A DNA stretch of 64,000 nt from Uloborus plumipes (GCA_038373865.1 JAXGGA010006583.1:1-64000); one strand, 5' to 3'. Numbered from the stretch's first letter, positions 20,863 through 32,742 are shown. Notes: a model not told the origin generated them from the sequence alone. Translations and numbers: made by a program.

Positions 20863-21541
20863 ATTAATTGTGTAAACGATCGTTCATTTCTTAATGAAAA
20901 CATTAAAAATTTTGACTTTAAAGTATATATTTGTCATAAAAATATTTAAAGTAATAGATTGTCGTAAAAAATGAAAACTTGATAAAATGAATGTTAACAC
21001 ATTCTAGTTTTCTGATAATTAAATCACTGAATTCTATTACAATGAACAAATGTGAAACTCAATTAAATTCAAGATAAAAACTGCATGAATGTGAATACAT
21101 TTAAACGAACAAATTACGAATAATGAAAGATGAGTGTGTATATGTGTAAATAACATGGTTAAAAGATTAATAATATAGCTAACATTGAAACTCAACCTCG
21201 AAAACGATTACTATTAATGATGGGCAATTATATTATAATACCGAATGTCGTAACTGGGCTCTTTCGGATAGTTGTTTCATTAAATGTATAATGTAGCGAA
21301 TTTAAAGTAATAAAAAAAGGAAAAATGATAAAATAACAATAAGTTCAATCTAAAACTATACTAAAAAATCATGCATTGATTCCCAGTCATGATGGTATGA
21401 CTGGGCTGTAGGTATACTGCATGTAGTTATTCCTTAGCCCTGCCTTAAGGTCACGAACTTACTGCTTAAATACTCAAGTTTTGCCTTTGATTTAAGAGTT
21501 GTATCGTACCTTTGCTGCGGTTTCTCGCTGGTGTACTAAAT
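20863..21541. other. AT-rich spacer, nothing recognised
   Basis: No supported frame. A short word pair around 21385-21410 (CAGTCATG...CATGACTG) is a small local inverted repeat only. Confidence 0.35.
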
Positions 21542-21544
21542 TTA

Positions 21545-21856
21545 GGCAGGAATTCAAGTGAAACAGGCGATCGCATATTGCAATCGCTACTGGAAGTGGA
21601 TTACATTAGAACGTTTCTCGATAAAAACATCGTGACGTCAGCGTGACGTTTGCCTATGAAAAACGAGCTAGATAAAACGTCACAGCCTACTTGGCGAATA
21701 AGAAGAGATCGCTGACTGCTTGTGAGTTCTTATTGGCTCCACCCGTAGTGACGTCAGTGCGATTAGCATTTATAGCGATTGCAACGCATCCAAATTTGGG
21801 AATTTGCGATTGCATTGGTGAGTTGCGATCGTCCGTGTTTCACTTGAATTCCTGCC
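21545..21856 (+). mobile_element. PIF/Harbinger-like MITE, copy 2 (312 bp)
   Basis: Same ends (GGCAGGAATTCAAGTGAAAC) and interior as 10747-11048. The flanks are TTA (21542-21544) and TAA (21857-21859), so one side of the TWA duplication has probably mutated. The last third resembles 58840-58900 more than copy 1. The 111-codon frame starting inside (21691-22026) is not a gene. Confidence 0.8.
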
Positions 21857-21859
21857 TAA

Positions 21860-22561
21860 CTTTACCTACCAGTTTGATGGCACTTTCTGCTTCATTGAAA
21901 CAATATCTGCCTTCAGCTGGATTGTTGTCCATTCCAAATGTTCTGACGAGTCCAAATAAGGACGAAACTGCAGTCTCTGGATGTTATGACTGGGTTGCCG
22001 TTACATTAAATTACTTGCAGTGTTAAGTGATTAAGATAAATATTGTCTAATACCAGAAAATCGATGTTGGTATTCGGGTAAACAAACTCGTTTTGTTTTA
22101 GATTGAACGTATTGTTATTTTATTATTTTTCTTTTCTCTAGTAACAAGCCACAAGTTAAATTCTCAACATAATACATTTAGTGAAACAAATATACAAAAC
22201 TGTTATTTAATTTTAAAGAGATTATTCGTATTACATATAGTTTTTCTTTCATACATTGACTGAAATCTAAGCTTAAACAAATAGTATAGAGGGCATAAAA
22301 GTTTCATGAGCAATTTGAAATAAAATTCGATCTCTAATGCAATCTCATTCTAGCCTCTTCGCGAAATTGAACGTGGGTCTCTTATTATTATTGCGACATT
22401 TAATAAATGAGAGAAATCTTTTTGCTACGAAAATTTCATTTAGAGCCTCAGAAATAGCATTTGGATTCGGTTCAAGTTCCATTTCTTTCGTAGAGATGAA
22501 AGACTTTCAAAACTAAAGGCCTTTCTACTTATTTTTAGTGATGAATTCTTTTATTCAGGAT

Positions 22562-22564
<3 letters not shown>
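21860..22564. other. Spacer, nothing recognised
   Basis: No supported gene or repeat structure. Confidence 0.3.

Positions 22565-22643
<79 letters not shown>
22565..22643. repeat. (TA)n microsatellite, ~79 bp
   Basis: Uninterrupted alternating TA dinucleotides. Confidence 0.95.
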
Positions 22644-22645
<2 letters not shown>

Positions 22646-23087
22646 AAAATGTGAATATGCTTACCGTTATGATGAAACAATCATTGTTTATTAGTTTGCT
22701 TTTATTGCATATCATCAACTTTGAAATGTTTTACAAATTTCTCTGACTTATTTATATTAATCGTTAAATAATTTACATTTACTCTTTGTATGCTTTAGGT
22801 GGAAATTTAAAAGATGTTACGAAATTATTCCAGTTTACTTGTACTTTCAGTTTTTTAACTTTAAATACAAAAGTTATTTATCCCTTTACATTCTTCAATT
22901 TGAAATATTAATAATTAGTTTCATTATTATTATACGCTTATCCTTAAAGTAAAAAATTCCTCTTAATTGGTAAAGTGTTAAATGTGAACTTAGTCGTAGC
23001 ACAACTTTTTTCAACTGTTTATTCTACAGCAACATACATTTAAAAAATCGATGTTTTGTTTTTTATCTAACACTAATGTTTGTGTGT

Positions 23088-23088
23088 G

Positions 23089-23130
<42 letters not shown>
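23088..23130. repeat. (TA)n microsatellite, ~40 bp
   Basis: Alternating TA following a short GT-rich stretch. Confidence 0.9.
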
Positions 23131-23134
<4 letters not shown>

Positions 23135-24280
23135 AAAGGATATTCCTAAAAATTATAGAATTTATTCAGTATAGTTTTATCTTAACTATTCAGACGAAGC
23201 CCTTTTCCAAGTGTAACGCTTGATGTAAGAAATATTACTATAACACATTAGCTTGAAGTGGTAAATGACTATCGAATTTAAAGGTTCAAGAAGGCATCTG
23301 GTTATTGTTTGAGAGCTCTCGAAATGCATAAAATTATCCCGGGAAAGAGAGCTCAGATAACCCTTATCGAGCTAGTTCCCAATCAGTAGCTAAGTCAACC
23401 ATAATTCCCCTTGCGGTAAAAGTAAGAAACAGATGAACAAAATCATAAGACACGAGCAACAAGGGGCTTCTGGAATAATACAACATCAATGTAACTGCCA
23501 GAACTTTAATGTCTCAAAAACCATTAAGATGAATTAAAGTATATTTTCTATTAACAATGACTGCGATTTATTTACCTTGAATGATACCAGACCCTAAACA
23601 AGGAGTCAATCAACAATTCCAATCAACAATATGTGAATATCATTACATACATGTATGGGAAACAATGCAAATCGAAAGTAAATAACCGCTCTAATAATTT
23701 TCGTTTCGTAGAATCTGTTCTTAACATGTGTAAAAAATTAAAGTAAGAAAAATATGAAAAATGACTATTTTCAAGCCAGTTTAAAAATGAGGCAAGAGAA
23801 AAGTGAGGAAAGAAACATCGATTTGTGTTTGAGGCTAACTCAAACACAAATCAATGTTTAATACTCAATCCATTGAGTTGATCATCACTCACGAATTCAA
23901 CACAAATATTTTTATTAAAATAATAAGCGGAGATAATTTAGCAGAAACAACGCATTACGGAGAAGCAACATGTCATATTGAAAAGACATGTTTTGGACAA
24001 ATGTGTTAGCTTGCCTTCACGGATGGCGGATGAAGAAGGATTTCGGAGTTTTAATTAATGATCATACTGTCGCGCAGAGATTGCTCGAGATTCCTTCCCG
24101 GTAAAAGTAATCTCACATGCATAGGTTGTTTAAGTCTTAACGAAATTGCTATCAGGAAAGTATTCTTAGACTAATAATAATGTTCATCTGGTTTAAATAA
24201 ACGGAATATATTAAAGCTTTATTTTTTCAAACTTCATTTTCTGAGTTATAAATTATTTTTGCTAATGAGGAATTCTTCAA
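23131..24280. other. Mostly unannotated; one GC-richer patch
   Basis: The patch at ~23950-24120 is GC-richer than its surroundings but has no frame, splice pair or repeat that I can support. A compact hairpin at 23813-23859 is listed separately. Confidence 0.3.
23813..23859. repeat. 47-bp hairpin, 21-bp stem and 5-nt loop
   Basis: AAACATCGATTTGTGTTTGA(G) pairs with its complement across the loop GCTAA with a single mismatch. The loop is too small for a usual microRNA precursor; it may be a tiny palindromic element. Confidence 0.7.
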
Positions 24281-24285
24281 AACAG

Positions 24286-24345
24286 TAGAACCTCATTTAT
24301 TAGACCTTCGTTTATGTAAAATTAAAAAAATTAGCCGATAAAATT
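24286..24345 (+). repeat. Possible pogo/Tigger-like transposon end
   Basis: CAGTAGAACCTCATTTATTA resembles the CAGTAGAACCTCG-type ends of pogo/Tigger elements. No matching inverted end was found nearby, so this is at best a fragment. Confidence 0.25.
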
Positions 24346-24508
24346 TAGAAAAACATTTAAAATTTCAGTCACATGTAGAATAATTTTTAATTACCGCCAA
24401 TTTACCCATTTAAAGCATTTGCATTCGAAATTTACTGGTATACAAAAACACCATTAGTGAAAATTAACATATTCGTCAAGAGCATTCATCGATTTTAACG
24501 CCTTATAT

Positions 24509-24605
24509 CCCAGGTAGCACAAATAACCTTTAAACGTTTTTAAACGGTTGTCACAACGTTAATAACCGTTTTACAACGTTTAAAAAACGAAGTGTGCTAC
24601 TTGGG
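24509..24605 (+). mobile_element. 97-bp MITE, second copy of the 2676-2783 family
   Basis: Starts CCCAGGTAGCACA and ends TGTGCTACTTGGG with the same internal AACGTTTAAA words and CGTTGTCACAACGTTAATAA-like core. TAT flanks both sides (24506-24508, 24606-24608), a possible target duplication. Confidence 0.7.
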
Positions 24606-26329
24606 TATGCTACACGTAAAACAATTTCTCTTAAGGATTGAACTGTAAAAATTTTTGGGGAAGGTTTATGTTTATATTAGTTTAGATCCAGAGTAAATTC
24701 CATCAGTGAATGAAACAGTAATAATTCTTAGGTATAGGATGAGATTGAGATTTATGTGTATATTTTATCGTATTTCTATGATTAATTTTGTAATAAAGTT
24801 AAAGTATTTAAATTGTATTTAAAAACTAAAAATCGCATGTTTTTTCATTCCTTCTTTTTTTTATTTATTTGTTTGATATTTTAACATTTTTTGATGAATG
24901 TTCATTGCGGTTATTGCAAAAACACTTTTAAAGCAATTACACGACCAAATTTCTACAATTTTCTTTTAAGAAAATACATATGATGCAAGTGAAACATACA
25001 ATCCATTTCTTTTGAGCTGACGCTCGAATATTTTAGAACGCACGCCGTTTAACCAATCGCCATTTTAACCCGCGTTGAGAGCTTTAAAGGGATCTCGTAA
25101 AAGCGAATGAAAGACATTTTACGACCTCCCGAGAAATAGTCCGCGCTAGTAGTGAGAACTTTCCTAGAGAACTGCCGATTTAATCCGCGGCCCCCAACCA
25201 TCCATCAGCGCCGAGAGCCGTTTCGAAATTCGGCCAGAAAAACCATAAAAATGATCGCAAAAATAGATGAAGCTTTTGCGTCAGAAATAAATTTCATTCG
25301 ACTCTATATTACATTTCTAGATTCGAGAACATTCCAGGGAATTCTTTAGCGGACAGGATTCTGGACATGGCTACATTTATTGTTTTCAATTTCGAGTTTT
25401 AACGATGAATTGTTTTCGTTTATGAGACATATGCTAGTCGTTATTTGTTGCAATTTTACGGGAAAAAAATTTTTAAGACTAAATTACATTGCTCATGCTT
25501 GGCGTTTATTATTTTTTTCTATTATAAAACTTTGAACATTCTTTGTAATATTCGTCCTAGAAGTTAAAAGTAGACAGCGTAAATAATCATAAATTGCTGA
25601 ACAACGGAGGTATATACATATATATACGTATTTCAAATGGTTTAATTTGTTCTTCAATGCCCTTTAAATTTAGAAGTAACAATTTTTATTGACATGTCAT
25701 TACAGCTTAACGTTCTTGTGGCATGACAAATTTCACTTCAAAATTCGACCGATAGTAATTGCAATAATCAATTAATTTAAACACAGACAAATAGAATAAA
25801 ATACTGTAACTAAACCTTACTAAAAATTATGTAACTTTTGGAGCATACAAGATTGTATAATTTTGTAAAAAAAAAATGTTTCTATTGATGAGTGAAAGCT
25901 TGAATTTGTAATTGCAAGAACAAAACAAAATTAAATTAATTTTCTGAATTTAGCTTCCTGCGTTATCTCTCTGAAAGTGATTGGATTTTGTGCAAAAAAA
26001 AAATCACAAACCGCCAACTTTTGTAGCAGTTGTTGCATAGCGAAGATAAACTCCTTGTCTCATATATATCAAGTTAGAATATAAGTAATAAAGTTTTGGA
26101 TTGATAAAAGTCCATATTACTTCAATCTTTGATATGTTTATTCTCTTGTTAATTTACTCTTTTCCCTTCTTTTTAAAGCTAATTTTGGGAAAGATCGCTA
26201 AGTTTTTATTTCCTTTAATCATCCTTGAGATATTTCCCTATGTGCTGCTACATAACAAACTTGGAGTGTGATTCGAAAGGTTCATCTGTGTCTGTTGTAA
26301 CTAGGGCTGCGAAGCCGGATTCGGAGTTG
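24606..26329. other. AT-rich with a GC-richer patch at ~25030-25370; no gene recognised
   Basis: The patch contains a 65-codon frame without recognisable motif. No splice-bounded exon could be supported. Confidence 0.3.
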
Positions 26330-26560
26330 AGGCGTCGGAGTTGCACTGACTGCAGTCTGATATTTCATCGTACGACCTTCCTCGATTCTGCGCAGGCGCC
26401 AGGTCTCTTTGATTTTCTTAAAATAGGGGTGAAATGCGAAATAACATTCAACAAGGAAGTGATAAGCGAACAAAAACTGAAAGCATCGCAAAGTGCGCCT
26501 ACCTATCACCCCTTCTGCAAATGGAACCGTTCGTGGCTGCGAGGCGCAGAATTCGATAAC
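26330..26560 (+). repeat. Dispersed repeat, copy 1 (~200 bp, GC-rich)
   Basis: Aligns with the reverse complement of 31905-32115: shared blocks are TCGTACGACCT, TCTGCGCA-GCGCCA-GTCTC, AAGCGAACAAAA-CTGAA, and CGT-CGTGGCTGC-AGGCGC in order. One frame keeps a similar peptide in both copies (KETWRLRR here, GETWRVRR there), which may mean a once-coding segment. Flanking sequence at 26290-26345 and 26590-26700 is rich in CGGAGT words. Confidence 0.6.
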
Positions 26561-26719
26561 GGACAGTATGTGGTAAAGGGGACAGAGTCGGAATAGAAGA
26601 TTTAAAATTCTATATGTCGGAGTGCGTCATTCTCTAAAAAAGCTCGGGTGTAAAGAAGTCGGAGTGAAAGGCTCTAAAATTCTGAAAGTCCGAGCCGCCG
26701 AGGGGGCTTTTTTTTGGGA

Positions 26720-28027
26720 GAGGGGTACAAAAAATTAAAGAAAGAAAGGAAAACGAGATGAAAAACCTTTCGAATCGAGGTCCATTCAAAACTTGAGGAA
26801 AAAAATCGAGAACAAGTAAGATTTTTTTTTTCTTTTTGTTTTACAAAATATAATGGTGATAGTAATAATAATAATAATTAATAAATAAATATTTATTGTA
26901 ACATAAATAATAAATTAATTCACATAAAACATTTAATAAAGAGCAACAAGTATTCTAATACCTAAGCATAAGCAAATAAACATGTGGGGGAAAAAAACCC
27001 AGAAAATTACGAAAATTATTCACAGAATTCACATAAAAAAATGCTGGGAAAGGATATTTTATTAAGTTTTTTTTTTAACATTTGTAGTAAATGTAATTTT
27101 TATGTTGTAATTTGTTGTTGTATTTATACTTGTAGTAAAAAACATCTCTGCGGACCGGTGCCTGCCTGCTATACCAACAGTTTAAATTCGCTCTTCCAAC
27201 ATACACTTAAGAAACTGCTCTCAGTAGAAAATTTCAAGTTTTTTTTTTTTTCCCCCATTACCGATCTTTCGTTATAAGAACTTAAGAACTCTTGCATGCA
27301 TAAATTAACACATTATCAGGAACAAAAAGCTTTTCCTATAAATTTTACATGAATTAATTCAGTTTAAATTTCAAACTTCGCACGACTTTGACAGAATAAT
27401 GAATATCCTTAATTAACTCATGTAAAATACCGGAGGAGATTACACGCTGCTCTTTTGTACTAAAAGAATTCACATTCAGCAATTTAGCACAAGTTTGCAT
27501 CATAATTAAGTTATAGCAAGATAAAGTTGAGATTTAATTTGACTTTTCCATTATAGTTTACGAAGGAAACGTGATATCTTGAGGGAAAAGTTACCTTTTG
27601 GTTTTGTATCCTTTTGAGATTCCTGCCTTTCCGTCAACCCCAGAATTTTAACATTAATTCTTTAGTAAATGTCACTTTAGTTACCATATTTTACTCAATG
27701 CATACAACACTTAAGGAAATTGTAATAATAAGATTGAAAAGAAAATATTATAGCTACTTTGATGGAAGTTAAAGCTATCTTTAAAATTCAGTTGTTCACG
27801 CGTTTTTCCAGGTTCGCTTTTAATATTTGCATTACTAGATTTATGAATATTTTAATCTTTCAAAGGAATACAGTTTTGCTGCTTGATGACTTAGTTCTTG
27901 ATCAATTTAGTTTATGTTATCGTTATGCTGCCAATAGTGTGACAATTTTTAACAATTCGCTAATTCTAAACAATAAATGATCCGAAAAGAGCTGTTTTCT
28001 TAAGTAAATTACAGTAACATTTTAATG
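26720..28027. other. AT-rich stretch, nothing recognised
   Basis: Includes an ATA/AAT simple repeat near 26860-26885 and homopolymer T-tracts. Short frames at 26984-27277 and 27759-27980 have no motif. Confidence 0.35.
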
Positions 28028-28029
28028 TA

Positions 28030-29152
28030 CAGGGTGGTTATAAATTAACAGGAGGTGTTTGGAGCCCTCTAGCTCTCGGACTACTGGGCGAAACATCGCC
28101 AAATTTCGTAAGCGTGCATATTAGACCATGGGATTTTGATTTCTGGAATAAAAAAAATTAGTTTGAAAAATCACCACCAGGGTTAAATTTGGCGCTGTAA
28201 AAGTGTATTACACTGAATATCGCGAATTAAACTTGAAAAGATGCTGTATAAATCAATTTCGCCAAGCAAAAATGATTGTTCTTTGCAAATGAGGTTTAAT
28301 ATGATCGCCGTAGAATTTTCTATTAAAAAAAAAAATCACCACGAACAAAATAGCTGTCCATTTAACCAAATAGAATGCAATAATTCGCATAAACGCTTTG
28401 CGTTTAGCGATCATCTGTATAAAATGACTGACTGAGAGCATTCTCATCATTCTGAGCGCAGTTGCCTCTTGATGGCTTTTAACTATGCAGGACCGCGCTT
28501 TGTTAGTGAAGCTCTACTATCAGCGTGATGAAAATGCCAATGTTACTCTTCGAGAATTTCTGCGAGTGAAGCAGTTGAGAAAAGGCCCGCTGACCATAAC
28601 AAATTTAAGAAATATGATTAAGCGGTTTAAAATGACTAGATCTCTAGCCCAGCAACCAGGCTAGGGGCGCCACACGGTTAATCAGCTACAAGTTGACGAA
28701 TTTGCAAATGCTATTAGAGAACAATGCTTTGATGCTATCAAAGAAACATTTCTGATATCGCAAGTTTAAAAGATATGATAATTTTAAAAGTTAGAGAAAT
28801 CCATTCTGTTATGTTACGAGCTGCCGTAGAAAATGTTGTGCATCGTATGCAGCTCTTACAACTTTACAATGGCGATCATATCGAACCACATTTGTGACAA
28901 AAAAAGTCATTTTTGCAAAAAAAATGGATGCATATTTTGTCAGTAGCAATTAATTCTTCGATAATCAGAATAATACACTTTAACAGCGCCAAATTTCCCC
29001 TGGTGGTGATTTTTTAAACTATTTTTTTTTTTATTCCAGAAATTAAAATCCCATGGTCTAATATGCATGCTCACGAAGTTTGGCAATGTTTCGCCCAGTA
29101 GTTCGCGAGCTAGAGGGCTCCAAACACCTCCTGTTAATTTATAACCACCCTG
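28030..29152 (+). mobile_element. Internally deleted mariner-superfamily transposon, ~190-bp TIRs
   Basis: Ends CAGGGTGGTTATAAATTAAC and complement, flanked by TA at 28028-28029 and 29153-29154. The terminal repeats are unusually long (about 28030-28225 and 28965-29152) and differ by scattered changes. Between them is a broken transposase that keeps its DNA-binding start and its last residues but not the catalytic core. At 1,123 bp it is a non-autonomous derivative. Confidence 0.85.
28485..28897 (+). pseudogene. Transposase remnant: HTH head plus C-terminal tail, no DDE core
   Basis: From ATG at 28485 the frame encodes MQDRALLVKLYYQRDENA...REFLRVKQLRKGPLTITNLR...KRF, the helix-turn-helix (DUF4817-like) head seen on many arthropod mariner-superfamily transposases. 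TAG at 28662-28664 falls right after the PG of the usual PGRGR motif, and the frame continues GRHTVNQLQVDEFANAIREQ before a second stop. The last part, in another frame, reads RAAVENVVHRMQLLQLYNGD-HIEPHL-stop (to 28897), matching the family's typical end around a GGHIEHLL-like motif. The roughly 200 catalytic residues that should lie between (SDES, DN, E) are absent, so this copy cannot make an active enzyme. Confidence 0.75.
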
Positions 29153-29154
29153 TA

Positions 29155-29734
29155 TACTTGTCGTCTGTGACCAGCTTCTCAACTTTTAAAAATATTCAGT
29201 TGTTATCACCTACTTTCGTCTTTTATGCATTTTTTGTTATATATATATATATATAAAAAACACAAAAAAGAAAGAAAATGAAAATTAATGACTTAAATAT
29301 TTAGTTAAAAATTAATCTTCTACATTAGATAAATCATTCCGACTTGCTGTTCTTATAATAAGCGAAATACATTTTCTTATCGTAGGAAAAAAGATATTTC
29401 TTCAACTGGGAATTAGATCCCATCCTGCAAGGAGTAATACTTAGAAAATGTACTATAAAGAAAGAGACATAATCTCAGTCTCAACATATAAACTTGCAAT
29501 TCCATGAACACTTAACAGAATTACATGTTGCAGGTGTCTGGTGAACTGGCAAAGCTTTATAACACATAAAACTTCTAAAAATGTTACAAATACCAGATGA
29601 ACGGTCTTGGTTTTATGCGAAATACAGGCAGACATACTTTTGACTTACTCTTAGTAAAGATGATAAAAGTTTTAAAGCTATTTTCCAATCTTTTATAAAA
29701 GGGAAAAAAGTTGCTTAAATTGCAAAATGCAAGC
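29155..29734. other. AT-rich spacer
   Basis: Short (AT)n near 29238-29253. Two overlapping minus-strand frames (29453-29835) have no domain; the second runs into the dispersed repeat described next. Confidence 0.35.
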
Positions 29735-29965
29735 ACAAATATTTTTAATACTTTTTTATTAGTTTTACATGTGGGTTTGTTTGCTTGCTTGTATGTATGT
29801 AACTCTGAATAAAAGATAAAATTCACGTTCTTCAAACTTAAAAGTAATATATTTAACGCTATTATTAATACTAAAGACTATACTATGTTACATGTTGATG
29901 TGTTATAAGTGCACGAGTTAGTTTGATTAACTCTAAAAGCGTATTTTTTAGTTTTTTTTAAACTA
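29735..29965 (-). repeat. Uninterrupted copy of the repeat that hosts the DD36E transposon
   Basis: Reverse-complement match to 19345-19508 joined directly to 20727-20862. A single TA at 29869-29870 occupies the point where the other copy holds the 1,218-bp element and its duplicated TA. Confidence 0.65.
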
Positions 29966-30765
29966 TAATTTAATTATTTTTACTTACGCTTTGAAGCTTA
30001 TTGGAATTTCAATTTTATAAACACTTTAACACATTGATAATGTTTATGAAATGTTTTTCTTTTTGTTGTTGTTATTTTACTAGCAGTGTGTTGACCCGGT
30101 CACAGTAACGAGATAGCAGGTGTAGTAGACCTTAGATGTTCATTAGAATTTATGTACATCAATGAGTGTAGAGAAAAAACAGTGGAGCCTGCAGAGTTTG
30201 CTGCCCTTCGAAGACGAAGCAAATATAGTTAATACATATGTACAATTTGTTAGTGCCTTTTTGTGAAAGAAATTTTTTAATGCAGTACAAAACGTACAAA
30301 GTACTAAGAACGTTATAATTTTAATTAGTAAAGATATTTCATTAGTTGTTTAGTCTATAGTTAGAAGTCATGAAAAACAACACTTAAAGTTAACTATTAT
30401 CTGTAGCTATAGTGGTTCAACTCTTCAAAACTTCCACCGTTATAAAAATACTTACGCCAAAAAGGAGGAATTAAGTATATATCAGGTATCCTATGTCAAA
30501 AAGGAAAGTGCTGCTTTAACCTTCTCTTGTTGGGTGAAGTGTTTCACCATGATTAGTCTTTGAATGATTGTCACAAGGAGAAAGGGGGGGGGGAGGAGGG
30601 TGCTAGTCGTAGTAGTTTTTCTCATTGTGCTAGTACGAGTGGAAGTTTTTTCTTTCTCGATTTTGAGTGTTTTTCTCTTTAAGCGTGTCCTTTCCTGAAT
30701 TGTTAAAAACTTTTATTTTCTGCTTTTTTTAAATTAATTTCTTTCTTTATTATTTATTTTACCAG

Positions 30766-30844
30766 TTACTGTTTGCCCACAGATGCTGTGGAATTGGTAG
30801 ACATCCAACTTCAACGAAGCTATACAGATGAGGGAGAAAAGTGA
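30766..30844 (+). CDS. Possible terminal exon, unrecognised
   Basis: A pyrimidine-rich tract ending TTTACCAG precedes a frame that encodes CLPTDAVELVDIQLQRSY... and stops at TGA (30842-30844). The residue mix is protein-like instead of AT-biased. No domain is recognisable and no upstream partner exon has been identified, so it may be chance. Confidence 0.2.
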
Positions 30845-31471
30845 CAATTTAGTGCTTGTGATTCCTTCCTTTCAATGTATCTCAGCTTAATTCAGAGGCT
30901 AACACGCATCTGCAAATGCTGACATTCCTAAAAACTAATAGATCCTTCCATTCCCACCGGTAAAACGGATGTTAGCCTTTCATCTCATCTGTGGTCGGAC
31001 AATATGCACCTGAATAGAATTTAAAACTGAATAAGTCAATAATTATTGAATTTGAGGGAAATAAGTCCCGTAAAAAAAATTCCTTCTCCCGGGCTCGCAT
31101 GCTACTAGGTTTGACGCAGGTTCTAGAGGGTAAAATACCTTGCATAAAGAGCTCAGTCCCTGGCGTATGTCTTATAGATTGTTATGTATACTCAAAGTGT
31201 TAATCAGCAGCAATATTTTTCTCACACATAAAAAGTAAATATGCATTATTATCCTACCATACACCATTACAAGAAAAATACGTTTCCCTACCCTCTAGTT
31301 ACTCTTATATTTTGTACCAAATAAGAAAAAACGTTCACAAGAACAGGTTTCTCGCATTAAATCCTCCGAAAATGAAAAGAAAACCTTATCATATTTCTCA
31401 GAGAAGCCCTCATCGTTGAAGAACAAAAGTGAATCTCATTTTTCACGAGTCTCTGCTTTTATGTTTTTCAG

Positions 31472-31540
31472 ACTTTCTGGAAGCATTAACAAGGGAATCT
31501 GGTGTAAAAGGAAGCTCCATTCGCATGCAGCTCAGGGGAG
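31472..31540 (+). CDS. Possible internal exon (69 nt), unrecognised
   Basis: Bounded by TTATGTTTTTCAG and by GAG followed by GTGTAA, a passable donor. One phase is open and encodes FLEALTRESGVKGSSIRMQL then RG, a balanced composition. No family recognised; no partner exon proven. Confidence 0.25.
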
Positions 31541-31904
31541 GTGTAATGTGAGTTTCGCCTGGACCTTTTCCAAGAGTTAGTTAAACATGTTTTGTCTTTA
31601 TGAGGGCTCGTTTCATTAGTCCAAAAATATCATGGATATCTTTGTATGCATGGCATAATTTTGAGAGAATGAATTTTAGATGAAAGAATTTTATCAGATG
31701 AGGAAATGTTTTTTATAGTGCAGAATTGCAATGCTTCTAGCCATTTTTAAATTGATACAAATATTAGCTAAATAGAAATTCCGAAACTAAAAAAAAAGAA
31801 AGTAAAGTAAACCTCACAATCCTGATTTTAATCTTTAAAATATTTTTTTTCATTCAGCACTGTAATTATTTATACATTATTTATCCTTTGAATTTACAAC
31901 AGAG

Positions 31905-32115
31905 AGATTTTGTACTGTCTGTTTTCGTTTTGAGCGCCTGGCAGCCACGGACGCTTCCATCTGAAAAAGGGGAGTTAGATTTTGGATGCGTACTACCCGA
32001 TGCCTTCAGCTTTTGTTCGCTTACTATTTCCTCGCTGCTTTTCCCCCCTCTTTCGAGAAAGTCCGGAGAGACTTGGCGCGTGCGCAGATGCGGCGGAGGT
32101 CGTACGAAAAAATTT
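31905..32115 (-). repeat. Dispersed repeat, copy 2 (GC-rich)
   Basis: Reverse-complement relative of 26330-26560. The open frames at 31888-32245 and on the minus strand here overlap this repeat and are not treated as genes. Confidence 0.6.
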
Positions 32116-32314
32116 TAGACAGTATATTATTCCTCTAGCCAGTTTTCTATTACCACACTGGAATTTCCTTACTTCTTTATCTATCAAATTCCACGATTTT
32201 CATTTCATTTTAAAGCTTATCGTGCCTCAAATTGACGAAAAATAGACCCACTGTCTTTTTTTCTGTTTTATTACACATTACTTCAATAAATAGCATCCGA
32301 AAACGAAGGTGCAG

Positions 32315-32385
32315 TGACGTGGCTTGATGGAGTGTTGAACTAGAACCGCGAAGATTGGAGGTTCGATCCTGCTGATTTTGTCGCT
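32315..32385 (+). repeat. tRNA-like sequence, probable SINE head or tRNA pseudogene
   Basis: A-box-like TGGCTTGATGG (from ~32320) is followed about 30 nt later by a perfect B box GGTTCGATCC (32360-32369). The T-stem and acceptor stem do not pair well, so it is not a functional tRNA. No second copy was spotted. Confidence 0.45.
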
Positions 32386-32742
32386 TTTGACTGACTTATT
32401 TTTACCGGTTAATTTTAACCCAAACTTCGAAGAATATAAAATATAAACTCATTTTAGGATTTTAAATCACAGTAGTACTTTTGCATTAAAACAGGAAAAG
32501 AAAATGTTAATTTTAGCGAAATAATTCAGCATGAATAATTTTTCTCAAAGGTGCTTTTTTCTTTTTCGCTGTTGTTTCTTTAATACTTCATAAAACTGCG
32601 AAATTAATTTTATTTTAAATCGGCGAAAAATAATAACTCACGTTTTTCCTGTTTTCCTAAATATTACCGATACAAATAAAATCGAATTTTTGAATCACTC
32701 CCCCCTTCTTTTCTTAGATTTTTAATTTTATTTTCATATTTT

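Noticed and set aside
21691..22026. 111-codon frame
   Set aside because: Begins within MITE copy 2; no motif and no support beyond composition.
32315..32385. Functional tRNA gene
   Set aside because: A and B boxes are present but the acceptor and T stems do not pair.
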